From an uncultured Methanobrevibacter sp. (GTDB lineage: Archaea; Methanobacteriota; Methanobacteria; Methanobacteriales; Methanobacteriaceae): a stretch of 46,057 bases of DNA. Shown in pieces: positions 35,549 through 42,859 of the stretch; the stretch's first letter is position 1; each line of letters begins with the position of its first letter. The translations under genes and the position numbers were made by a program. Under the pieces are notes generated by a model, which did not search any database, had not been told where the DNA came from, and saw nothing but the letters and a program-made list of their open reading frames with translations. The stretch is from contig NZ_CACWVY010000022.1 in NCBI RefSeq assembly GCF_902764455.1, forward strand, positions 1-46,057, given 5' to 3'.

Positions 35549-35989
35549 ATGAAAGTAAATCTGTTTGTTTCAAGAGATATTGAAGAGCCATATGCAGACA
35601 TACACACCAATGAATTGACAGATAATATATCTAAAGCGATGTCAATTCTTGAAAGTGAAGATTCAAATGACATGCTGGCCGTTAAAAAAGGATCAGATAT
35701 TGCTCTTTTGGAGTTCAGTGACGTGTATATGTTTAGGGTTGAAGATAAGCAGGTGGTTGTATACACTGAAAACAACAATTACCTGATTAAAAAGCCGTTG
35801 TATCAGGTTGAAGAGACATTAGGCAGTGATTTTGTAAGAATTTCAAAATCGGCTATTGTCAATTTAAAGAAAGTTGAAAGGGTTGCCCCTTCACTTAAGG
35901 GAATGATGTTTATACAGCTTAAAAATGGTTTAAAGGATAATATCTCAAGAAAATATTTACCTGGTTTTAAAGAGGCTTTGGATTTGTAG
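35549..35989 (+). CDS. LytTR-family DNA-binding regulator
   Basis: A 146-residue regulator without a receiver domain. The C-terminal LytTR domain (about 48-146) shows GSDIALLEFSDVYMFRVEDKQVVVYT, then FVRISKSAIVNLKKVERV and the NGLKDNISRKYLPGFKEAL end, typical of this beta-type DNA-binding fold. The N-terminal 45 residues are a small acidic region. Paired with a downstream DUF3021-type membrane protein it forms a known kind of LytTR regulatory system, in which the membrane protein holds the regulator inactive. LytTR proteins are rare in archaea and common in Firmicutes, which suggests transfer. Confidence 0.85.
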   Translation: MKVNLFVSRDIEEPYADIHTNELTDNISKAMSILESEDSNDMLAVKKGSDIALLEFSDVYMFRVEDKQVVVYTENNNYLIKKPLYQVEETLGSDFVRISKSAIVNLKKVERVAPSLKGMMFIQLKNGLKDNISRKYLPGFKEALDL

Positions 35990-35997
35990 GTGAGAAT

Positions 35998-36426
35998 ATG
36001 AAAGTTGATTTAATGAAAAGGTTGGCATTGGGTGCTTTCGTTGGTTGTTTTATTGTAATGTTTGTCATGGTTTTGATATCTTTACAAGACGGTCCTCAAA
36101 ATGTAAGCTTTAGCGGTACAACAATTATCAATGCATTTTTAGGATCAATTGTAGTCGGTTGGGGATTTTCTTTGACTGGATTAATTTATGAAAAAGAGGA
36201 CATTGCATTTCCGCTTCAGGTAGCATTCCAGATGGGTATTGGAATGATTATACTCTTCATTGTTGCTATTTATCTTCAATGGATGCCTGTTAACTTGGGA
36301 ATCAGCATAATTATTGAATGGATAATAATCGCATGCATATTTGCGGCAGTTTTCTGGTGCGGTTTTTACATATATTATTATATGGTTGCCCGTGATTTGA
36401 ATAATAAATTAAATGTTAAAAAATAG
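35998..36426 (+). CDS. DUF3021-like four-helix membrane protein
   Basis: A 142-residue membrane protein with four helices (about 10-28, 40-60, 73-92, 105-130) and short polar ends. The layout and its place nine bases behind a LytTR gene match the DUF3021 family that partners LytTR regulators in Firmicutes, probably as a membrane-bound antagonist or sensor. The polar segment GLIYEKEDIAFPLQ between helices 2 and 3 is typical. A hairpin terminator follows at once, closing the four-gene cassette. Confidence 0.75.
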   Translation: MKVDLMKRLALGAFVGCFIVMFVMVLISLQDGPQNVSFSGTTIINAFLGSIVVGWGFSLTGLIYEKEDIAFPLQVAFQMGIGMIILFIVAIYLQWMPVNLGISIIIEWIIIACIFAAVFWCGFYIYYYMVARDLNNKLNVKK

Positions 36427-36432
36427 TATAAA

Positions 36433-36459
36433 GTAAATAGCTTGGCTATTTACTCTTTT
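36433..36459 (+). terminator. terminator of the LytTR cassette
   Basis: GTAAATAGC (36433-36441), loop TTG, GCTATTTAC (36445-36453) form a perfect 9-bp stem followed by TCTTTTT, seven bases after the last stop codon. Confidence 0.75.
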
Positions 36460-36484
36460 TGTAATCTCAACAAAAGTGGCAATC

Positions 36485-36565
36485 ATGAAAGATAAGAAGT
36501 TAAAAGATTTTTTAACTCCTGATGGTGATGAGCTGAAGAAAACCTTAAAAAATCTATTTTATTGA
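36485..36565 (+). CDS. possible 26-residue small open reading frame
   Basis: ATG 36485 opens a 26-codon frame rich in Lys and Asp (starting M-K-D-K-K-L-K-D-F-L) that ends in TGA. Upstream AAGTGG is a weak ribosome binding site. It could encode a small helical peptide or be the decayed start of a longer gene. Low support. Confidence 0.25.
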   Translation: MKDKKLKDFLTPDGDELKKTLKNLFY

Positions 36566-36648
36566 TTAAATTGATAGAATTGGATATTAAAAGAAAAGTA
36601 TGTGTACTCCTGAAAACAAATTTAAAATTGTAGTTGTGAGGTGTTAAA

Positions 36649-37218
36649 ATGAATGAAAAAGATTATGACGAACAATTGGCAAAGGCAGCTGAGTTTCACG
36701 GTCATGTCTGCGGTGGAATTGCCATTGGAACCAAACTTGCAATGTACGGTTTGGAATTGCTCGATATGCCTTTAAATGAAAGGCACAAAAATTTGATAGT
36801 ATTTTTGGAAATCGACAGATGCATGTCTGATGCGGTTCAGTCTGTCACAGGTTGTTCTATGGGTAAAAGAACCTTGAAACAAATGTATTATGGTAAATTC
36901 GCAGCAACATTCTATAATCAGGATACAGGTGAGGCTTTAAGAATAACTGATGCTGATGCCAATAAAAAATGCAAGGATGATGAAACCAAAGAGGAAATGA
37001 TTGCTCGTTTTAGAAGAGCTCCTCCTGAACAATTGTTTAAAGTGGATAAAGTTAAAATCGAGTTGGGTCCTGGAGACATGCCTGGCAAACCATACACTAC
37101 TGCATTCTGTTCTGTTTGTGGTGAAAAAGTTTCTGATGGTCGCCATAAACTCATTGGTGGAAAACCAGTTTGTAAATCATGTGCTGATGGTTCCTATTAC
37201 GAAATAATTGATGAATAA
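36649..37218 (+). CDS. FmdE-family protein with C-terminal zinc finger
   Basis: A 189-residue protein. The FmdE domain (about 10-145) has the Cys/His-rich AAEFHGHVCGG near 12-22, EIDRCMSDAVQSVTGCS near 54-70 and MGKRTLK. A C-terminal zinc-finger domain follows with two CxxC pairs (CSVC and CKSC, about 151-178). FmdE proteins were found with formylmethanofuran dehydrogenase but do not form its catalytic core; they bind metal and may act in metal (Mo/W) or cofactor handling. GAGGTG precedes the start. It stands alone here, far from fmd/fwd genes. Confidence 0.88.
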   Translation: MNEKDYDEQLAKAAEFHGHVCGGIAIGTKLAMYGLELLDMPLNERHKNLIVFLEIDRCMSDAVQSVTGCSMGKRTLKQMYYGKFAATFYNQDTGEALRITDADANKKCKDDETKEEMIARFRRAPPEQLFKVDKVKIELGPGDMPGKPYTTAFCSVCGEKVSDGRHKLIGGKPVCKSCADGSYYEIIDE

Positions 37219-37420
37219 TATTGTAGTTTTTATTCACCCTATTTTTCTTATTTTTCATGTTTTTATTTTTTTAATTAGATTGTGAATATGGTTGGAATGA
37301 TGGATACTTCATTTATTTTAAATTCTATTTTTCATTTGAAGTGTCTTTATATTAATTTCAGCTTTATTTAAAGTCATGTTTTTTATTTTAACTATCAAAA
37401 TTTTTAATCAAATCATTGAT

Positions 37421-37822
37421 TTAATCAATTTTGAAACCGCATTCGCTGCAGGTTTTGCTTTGGAATTTTACAACTCCTCCGCACTCTGGACATAACCATT
37501 TTTCTCTGTCCTGAGCCATCATTCGGCCGATGCCTGTGGTTTTTATCCTTTTGGCACTGTCAAGTGTGTTTAAATCATGTCTTTTGACATATTTTTTTGA
37601 GTGCTTTTTCATCAGAGGGCATGGAAACTCGCTGCAGCGTCCGCAATAGCTGAAATTTTTAGAATCAAAACAGGTTTTAATTTTGCACTTTAAACTGGCC
37701 TTGTTTTTTCCATCATCACTTATAAGGCATCCTGCACAGGGATTTTGGTATTTTTCACAGCTAATGCAGTTAATTCCACAAGGTGCAAGTAATTTTGAAT
37801 CAATTTCATCAGGCATTTTCAT
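37421..37822 (-). CDS. DUF3795-type Cys-rich protein with zinc ribbon
   Basis: A 133-residue protein with many cysteines: an N-terminal PCGINCISCEKYQNPCAGC region and CGRCSEFPCPLMK near 61-73 match DUF3795, a family thought to bind metal or Fe-S. A C-terminal zinc ribbon CPECGG ... CSECGF ends the protein. Function unknown. Two in-frame ATG codons (37822 and 37816) are possible starts; no clear ribosome binding site. The gene is isolated between two plus-strand genes. Confidence 0.75.
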   Translation of the reverse strand: MKMPDEIDSKLLAPCGINCISCEKYQNPCAGCLISDDGKNKASLKCKIKTCFDSKNFSYCGRCSEFPCPLMKKHSKKYVKRHDLNTLDSAKRIKTTGIGRMMAQDREKWLCPECGGVVKFQSKTCSECGFKID

Positions 37823-37980
37823 AATATTACTATATTTGATTTGATATTAATAATTGTATTATGTATTAAGTTTTCAAAGTAATTTCGAATGAAACAGAAT
37901 ATTGGAAAAGAAAATATCGGGGTAATTTAAAAATTGATTTGTCTTGTAATTATAAGTAAAAATCTCATTTTTACGATACA

Positions 37981-38101
37981 TTTATAAATACATAAAACAA
38001 ATAGTTTATTACTGTTATTTTTTAGCAGTGAAAATATACTTTTTTTGGGATAAGTTCCCATATGGATGTGGCCTTCGTGGCTGAACAAAAAGGTGTTATT
38101 T
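37981..38101 (+). promoter_or_regulatory. rpl15e promoter and structured leader
   Basis: A strong TATA box, TTTATAAATA (37981-37990), predicts transcription from about 38010. The leader of about 90 bases starts with the hairpin ACTGTTA/TAGCAGT (38011-38029) and holds a second, TGGGA/TCCCA (38046-38060), then GCC-TTCGT-GGC near 38071-38081. AGGTG at 38091-38095 is the ribosome binding site. Long folded leaders are common in ribosomal-protein genes and may be autoregulatory. Confidence 0.5.
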
Positions 38102-38600
38102 ATGTATAAATATATTAGAGACGCATGGAAAAACCGGTGCAGTTCAAAGAATTGAAAGACCTACTAGACTCGACAGAGCTAGAAGTTTAGGTTACAGAGC
38201 TAAAAAAGGTTTTGTTTTAGTAAGAACCAGAGTAAGACGTGGTGGAAGAAGGAAAACCCGTCGTTTCAATGGTCGTAAACCTAAAAGAATGGGTGTAAAC
38301 AAAATCACTCAAGCAAAATCCATTCAAAGAATTGCTGAAGAACGTGTAGCTAAAAAATACCCTAACATGGAAGTTTTAAACTCTTACTGGGTATGGTCTA
38401 CTGGAAAACATAAATATTATGAAGTAATTTTAGTTGATCCTAACAGTCCTTCTATTATCAACGATAAAAAAATCAATTGGATTTGCTCCAAAAAACACAC
38501 TAACAGAGCTCTTAGAGGCTTAACTAGTGCTGGTAACAAAGGACGTGGAATCAAATCTAAAGGAAAAGGCTCAGAACAAGCTAGAAGAAGAAAAATCTAA
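38102..38600 (+). pseudogene. rpl15e: 50S ribosomal protein L15e, disrupted near the 5' end in this sequence
   Basis: ATG 38102 with AGGTG upstream starts [11 protein letters not shown], the expected L15e N terminus, but that frame stops at 38153-38155. From 38136 another frame reads [20 protein letters not shown] and continues as normal L15e to the stop at 38598-38600. The join at 38135/38136 removes roughly 20 expected residues and shifts the frame by 2 bases modulo 3. L15e is essential and normally single copy, so a sequencing or assembly error, or a damaged second copy, is more likely than a true null. The remaining 154 codons look intact. Confidence 0.85.
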
Positions 38601-38627
38601 TTTTTCTTCATTCCTTTTTTGATTAAA

Positions 38628-39047
38628 ATGATTCATAATATCAAATTTAGAGCTTTCGTTTATGAAGATGAAAGCATTGATGATATAACTCAAGCTATTT
38701 TAAATATTCTTCCTGAAGCTGAAATTGAAGCCGAAGAAGCTGAAGGAATTCTGGAAGATAAAATAATAATTTTATCAGGTGTAGTATCCAAAAAAAGATA
38801 CACAAAGACTTTTTTTAACACACTCCTCGAGTGGACTGATTTAGACAAATTAAATTCCGATTTAGAACGTAAAATGGATGAAAAAGGAAACTGGTTTTTA
38901 AGATTTGACAAAGCCGATGCTTTAGATGAAAAATGGACAATTCTGGATAAAGGGGATTCAATCCATCTCAAAGTAAAAATTGCAGCTTTCCCTGCTAAAA
39001 AGCAGATTGCAGTTGATAAAGTCCGTGAAGCTATTTTAAATGATTAA
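38628..39047 (+). CDS. COG1325-type RNA-binding protein (predicted exosome-associated)
   Basis: A 139-residue protein resembling the COG1325 family of archaeal RNA-binding domains often encoded beside L15e and predicted to work with the exosome (HNIKFRAFVYEDESI at the N terminus, GNWFLRFDKADAL and IHLKVKIAAFP further on). The start is ATG 38628; TTG 38619 is possible. It follows rpl15e after a T-rich 27-base gap and overlaps the next gene by eight bases if that gene starts at 39040. Confidence 0.75.
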   Translation: MIHNIKFRAFVYEDESIDDITQAILNILPEAEIEAEEAEGILEDKIIILSGVVSKKRYTKTFFNTLLEWTDLDKLNSDLERKMDEKGNWFLRFDKADALDEKWTILDKGDSIHLKVKIAAFPAKKQIAVDKVREAILND

Positions 39048-39723
39048 TATGGAATTTAACCAGATTATTCAGGAATTTGAAGAGGCATCCAATGAAGATT
39101 TCGCCAAAAACATGAAAAAATTTGGAATTACCTATGTTAAAAGTTATGGACTCAGATTGCCTCAGATTAGAAAGATTGCAAAGCAGTGCGGCAAAAACCA
39201 TGAAATGGCATTAAAACTTTGGAATTATGGCTATCATGAGACCTACCTTATGGCAACACTTGTTGAAAAACCTGAAAAGGTTGATTCGCTTCAATTGAAT
39301 GACTGGGTGTATACATTCTATTCATGGGACTTGGTGGACCAGGCATGCATCAATCTTTTGAGATTCATTCCTGAGGCTATTGACAGCATTTTCATTTGGG
39401 CAGAAGCTGAAGAAGAATTTGTCAAAAGAACTGCTTTTAGCCTGATTGCAGTATTGGCAGTTCACAACAAAGATTCTGATTTTGACAGGTACTTTGAAAT
39501 AATTAAGCAGGGGTCTAAAGACAATAGAAATTTTGTCAAAAAGTCAGTCAATTGGGCATTAAGACAAATTGGAAAATCCAATGTAGAAAACAACAGAAAA
39601 GCTCTAAAACTGGCTTATGAAATTCTTGAAATCGATAACAAATCAAGCAGATGGGTCGCAAGGGGTGCGATTCGTGAACTTGAAAGTGAAAAAGTTCAAA
39701 AGAAACTCATGGAAAAAGGTTAA
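39040..39723 (+). CDS. AlkD-like DNA alkylation repair protein (HEAT-like repeats)
   Basis: A 227-residue all-helical protein of the DNA alkylation repair family. Family features include the N-terminal YGLRLPQIRKIAK, the central YSWDLVDQACINLL (the W-D-x-x-D region lining the DNA groove in AlkD), FVKRTAFSLIAVLA and VKKSVNWALRQIGK. AlkD relatives remove alkylated bases by a HEAT-like fold without base flipping. Start ATG 39040 overlaps the previous gene; ATG 39049 is an alternative. Co-transcription with the RNA-binding protein is likely. Confidence 0.82.
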   Translation: MINMEFNQIIQEFEEASNEDFAKNMKKFGITYVKSYGLRLPQIRKIAKQCGKNHEMALKLWNYGYHETYLMATLVEKPEKVDSLQLNDWVYTFYSWDLVDQACINLLRFIPEAIDSIFIWAEAEEEFVKRTAFSLIAVLAVHNKDSDFDRYFEIIKQGSKDNRNFVKKSVNWALRQIGKSNVENNRKALKLAYEILEIDNKSSRWVARGAIRELESEKVQKKLMEKG

Positions 39724-39765
39724 CTTTATTTTAAATTTTCTCCAATATAGTAGTAAGGTGAAATT

Positions 39766-40137
39766 ATGGAGAGGAAAAGCTATTATCTAATAATTATTTT
39801 GATTGCTTTTGTAATTTGCATAGGGGTATTTTTATATCAGTTTAATAATAATGTGCCTACCTTTATGGTTATTAATGAAACCGAAGTCCATGAAAACTCT
39901 TCTTTTGCAGGTGTTTTAATGGATGCCTACAGTTATGGTGTTGCAAATCAAACAGTTACCTATCAAACTCCAAATCATGAAATTAAAAACGTTACTACTA
40001 ATGAAAATGGGGAATTTAAGGTGGATAATGTCCAATCAGGTTCGGGTGATGCAAATTATTACAGCAGTTTCACATTTGCTGGCAATGGTAAATATCAGGC
40101 TTGTTCTTATGAAGGGAATGTTTCAGTAATCAAATAA
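39766..40137 (+). CDS. small membrane-anchored Ig-like protein
   Basis: A 123-residue protein with an N-terminal membrane helix (about 6-26) and one small beta-sandwich domain with the A-N-Q-T-V-T-Y-Q-T and T-N-E-N-G-E-F pattern of carboxypeptidase-regulatory/Ig-like repeats. It is probably displayed outside the cell, like the anchored protein at 366-983. AAGGTG precedes the start. Function unknown. Confidence 0.7.
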   Translation: MERKSYYLIIILIAFVICIGVFLYQFNNNVPTFMVINETEVHENSSFAGVLMDAYSYGVANQTVTYQTPNHEIKNVTTNENGEFKVDNVQSGSGDANYYSSFTFAGNGKYQACSYEGNVSVIK

Positions 40138-40142
40138 CATTC

Positions 40143-40361
40143 CTATTCAACTTCTATATCTATGAAAACATATTCTCCAACTGCAGTCACATGTTCATAT
40201 TCTACAATGATTTTTCCCTGACTGCGAACATTTGTTTTCAAATCAATTAAAACACTATTAATTTGTCCTGTTTTTGTATTTAAATCCATATCTTCTATTT
40301 TTCCGATTTTTTCTGCTCGTTTATCAATCACATTTTTTCCAATTATGCTTTTAATGTTCAT
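40143..40361 (-). CDS. PRC-barrel domain protein
   Basis: A 72-residue single-domain PRC-barrel protein (IIGKNVIDKRAEKIGKIEDM at the N terminus, INSVLIDL in the middle). These small beta-barrels occur in RimM and as stand-alone proteins in archaea, where some bind the division protein CdvB or FtsZ-linked partners; here the role is unknown. GTGATAAAATG shows the ribosome binding site. It converges on the small Ig-like gene with five bases between. Confidence 0.82.
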   Translation of the reverse strand: MNIKSIIGKNVIDKRAEKIGKIEDMDLNTKTGQINSVLIDLKTNVRSQGKIIVEYEHVTAVGEYVFIDIEVE

Positions 40362-40438
40362 TTTATCACTTAGACTATTAAATAAGATTATTCTACTAAA
40401 AAAATAAGAGATGAAAGATGAAAAAAGTGGTGTTTCAT

Positions 40439-41596
40439 CTATTCATTTACAGGATGACCGCATCCTGAACAGAACATGTCGTCAGGTTCAAGGGATCTTC
40501 CGCAATTGCTGCATTTTAATTCCTGATGTACTTTGTTTCCACATTTTGAGCAGAACATTGCGTCAGGTGCCAGCTTGTTTCCACATTTGGTACAGAATGA
40601 TACCTCTCCTTGAGATTCATTGTTAACAGGTTGTTGTGGTGCTTGATTTACTTGTTGGGGGTTTGCTTGCTGCTGTGGTGCTTGATTTACTTGTTGCTGG
40701 TCGGCTCCGAAGTTTTGACCGCCTGCAAATAATCCTCCTGACATGTTTCCGCCAACGTTGTTTCCTAACATCTGACCGAATGCCATTGCCATAGGAAAAC
40801 CTGCTACCATTCCATCAACGCCGCCTTTATTTCCAGGATTTTCAGCATATTTTTTAGCAACATCTGCCATTTGTTCATCAGCCCAATTGAATCCGAGAGT
40901 ACCGTATTCCATTTTTTTGTTTAATACGGCTTCAAGTTTTTTGGTTTCCTCTTTAGGAACAACAATATTGGATATGTAGAATGTTACGAGGTTCACACCA
41001 TATTCTTTGAAATCTTCTTTTAATTTTTCATGCAAAGCCTCAGAAATTTCCTCTAAATGCTGTGTAATGTTATAATAGCTTACTTCAGACATAATTTTTG
41101 ACAGGTAGTTTTTGACCTTTGTGGTTATTTTGCCTTTGAAGTAATCTGTAAGCTGGTCGATGGTGTTGAATGTTTGGGTTCCCATTACGTTTACCATGAA
41201 TTTTTTAGCATCATCAATAACAATATCCATAACACCTGATGCACCGACATTTATTGGTATTTGAAATGTTGGTTCAATAACAGGAAAACGGCTGCTTGTT
41301 CCCCAGATTACATTTAATGAAGTTGCCTTGTTAATAAAATAGACTTCACAGTGGAACTGGCTTACTCCTTCGGTAGGTAAATTTATCAATCCTCTCAGAA
41401 TTGGTATGTTTCCGGTTTCCAATGTGTATTTTCCTGGGCCAAATTCATCCAGAGCTTTTCCGTCTTTATAGAATATAGCTACTTGTGATTCATGAACAAT
41501 TAATTTTGAATGTGTGTTAAAGTCTTCTGCAGGATGTTTCCAGACTAATGTGTCCTTGTCTCCTTCAAATTTTATTACTTTTAAAAGTTCAACCAT
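40439..41596 (-). CDS. SPFH-domain protein with C-terminal zinc ribbons (YdjI-like)
   Basis: A 385-residue protein. An SPFH/band-7-like domain (about 20-225, from LIVHESQVAIFYKDGKA to SNIVVPKEETKKLEAVL) is followed by a helical segment, a Gly/Met-rich stretch (about 257-290), a Gln/Pro-rich linker (about 292-328) with repeated QQVNQAPQQ, and two zinc ribbons (about 333-381, CTKCGNKL and CSKCGNKV, then CSNCGRSL and CSGCGHPV). This matches YdjI-type proteins, which in Bacillus belong to a PspA-linked membrane-stress operon. GGAGG precedes the start. It follows the zinc-ribbon gene on the same strand by 21 bases. Confidence 0.82.
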   Translation of the reverse strand: MVELLKVIKFEGDKDTLVWKHPAEDFNTHSKLIVHESQVAIFYKDGKALDEFGPGKYTLETGNIPILRGLINLPTEGVSQFHCEVYFINKATSLNVIWGTSSRFPVIEPTFQIPINVGASGVMDIVIDDAKKFMVNVMGTQTFNTIDQLTDYFKGKITTKVKNYLSKIMSEVSYYNITQHLEEISEALHEKLKEDFKEYGVNLVTFYISNIVVPKEETKKLEAVLNKKMEYGTLGFNWADEQMADVAKKYAENPGNKGGVDGMVAGFPMAMAFGQMLGNNVGGNMSGGLFAGGQNFGADQQQVNQAPQQQANPQQVNQAPQQPVNNESQGEVSFCTKCGNKLAPDAMFCSKCGNKVHQELKCSNCGRSLEPDDMFCSGCGHPVNE

Positions 41597-41617
41597 TTTA
41601 TTTCCTCCATATTTTTT

Positions 41618-42382
41618 TTAAAGTATTCCGAATAGTTTTTTAGGTTTAGGTTTTTCATAATCAGGGTTATATTCATGAATTTTTTCAACATATCCGTCAA
41701 TGTATTTGTCATGTTCTCCCTTATCAAAAAAGCTTATATACTTATACATTGGTGTGTGAATGTCAATGGAATAAATCCAGGAGTCCAAAGCATCCTGAAA
41801 TGTATCGTCAGTTACGTTTTCAACCAAATCTCCATAATTATTTAACAGATAGCTTAATTCTAAAATGGTAATGAGATACCATTCATAATCTTCCACTTCT
41901 GAATATGCATATTCCAGCTGTTCAAGATAGGCATCATAAAAACTTTCAACAAGTCCGAATGTTTCATCTGTAAACATTTTTATAGCTTCATTTTTCTCTT
42001 CATCATCTTCAAGGCCTTCAACTATCTCTACTGCAGATGCAATTGAGTAATAAAGTTCATCAACTGCATTTTCATCTAAATAATCATATAAAAATGCTCT
42101 GTAGTAACCTGAATAGTACTGGGCTTCCCAGTCATTTGGATTTCTAATTAAAATTTCACTATAATATCTGTGTCCAAATTCTGCATCTCCCCTGTCACGC
42201 GCTCTTCTTGCAAGTTCATATAGATTATCTAATTCGGAAGATGAGTCATAACTGGAGGATTGCTCACTTATATTTGCAGGGTCATTTACAGGAAATTTTG
42301 TGCCGCAGGCCTGACAGACATAAAATCCGCCTTCCCTTGTAACCATGTTGCTTCCACACATTTCACACATTAATTCATTCAT
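41618..42382 (-). CDS. zinc-ribbon protein with TPR-like helical domain
   Basis: A 254-residue protein. The N-terminal zinc ribbon (C6-x2-C9 ... CQACGTKF) is followed by a Ser-rich linker (about 38-52), then a helical region with TPR-like repeats (LARRARDRGDAEFGHRYYSEILIRNPNDWEAQYYSGYY). It ends in a basic KPKPKKLFGIL tail. Proteins of this layout are widespread in Firmicutes and gut archaea. Paired with the SPFH protein downstream, it may be a scaffold or adaptor at the membrane. AAAGGTAG is the ribosome binding site. Confidence 0.75.
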   Translation of the reverse strand: MNELMCEMCGSNMVTREGGFYVCQACGTKFPVNDPANISEQSSSYDSSSELDNLYELARRARDRGDAEFGHRYYSEILIRNPNDWEAQYYSGYYRAFLYDYLDENAVDELYYSIASAVEIVEGLEDDEEKNEAIKMFTDETFGLVESFYDAYLEQLEYAYSEVEDYEWYLITILELSYLLNNYGDLVENVTDDTFQDALDSWIYSIDIHTPMYKYISFFDKGEHDKYIDGYVEKIHEYNPDYEKPKPKKLFGIL

Positions 42383-42830
42383 ATAAACTACCTTTTATAA
42401 ATTAATTATTCAATAATAATTATGTAAATTATTGTATTTTAAAGTATGTAATTAAAATTTTTAATCTATTGAATTTAAGTATTCAATTGATTTTTATTTA
42501 ATTTTTATTTATCTTTTTTTTAATGCTTTTCATTAAAGTATCAAGCATTATTAATTAACTAAAACTCAAAATCAGTTATAATCTCTATTATGTCCTCACT
42601 TTACATCAGAAGATCGTAATTGCTTTAGAGAATCGGGATTAATAGGCAACATTGACATTTCCATTACTTATTCAAAACTACATTTCTGATATATCTCATT
42701 TTAAAATCCTATTTGATTTACAATGTGGTGTCCCTTAATGTTAATGTCAAATCATTAAATTGAATCAAAAAAAGTAGCTATTGTTTTTATCAATGATTTC
42801 TTAATGGAAAACAATAGGAAATTAAAAATA
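42383..42830. other. AT-rich intergenic region without recognisable gene
   Basis: About 450 bases separate two minus-strand genes. The segment next to 42382 should hold the promoter of the zinc-ribbon gene. A less AT-rich island at about 42590-42740, on either strand, contains only short open frames; it may be the remains of a gene or mobile element, but I could not match it to a family. Confidence 0.4.
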
Positions 42831-42831
42831 G

Positions 42832-42859
42832 AAAAAAAGTAGATAGAAATTATCTACTT
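42832..42859 (-). terminator. terminator of the large surface-protein gene
   Basis: AAGTAGATA (42837-42845) and TATCTACTT (42851-42859) form a perfect 9-bp stem with a 5-base loop overlapping the stop codon. On the minus strand it is followed by a T7 tract (complement of 42832-42838). Confidence 0.75.

Noticed and set aside
38046-38083. C/D box small RNA upstream of rpl15e
   Set aside because: A CTGA is present but no convincing C box or internal C'/D' boxes; the hairpins fit a leader better.
38289-38600. Independent 103-residue gene
   Set aside because: It is the C-terminal part of L15e; the same frame continues upstream to 38136 and the true start lies at 38102 in another frame.
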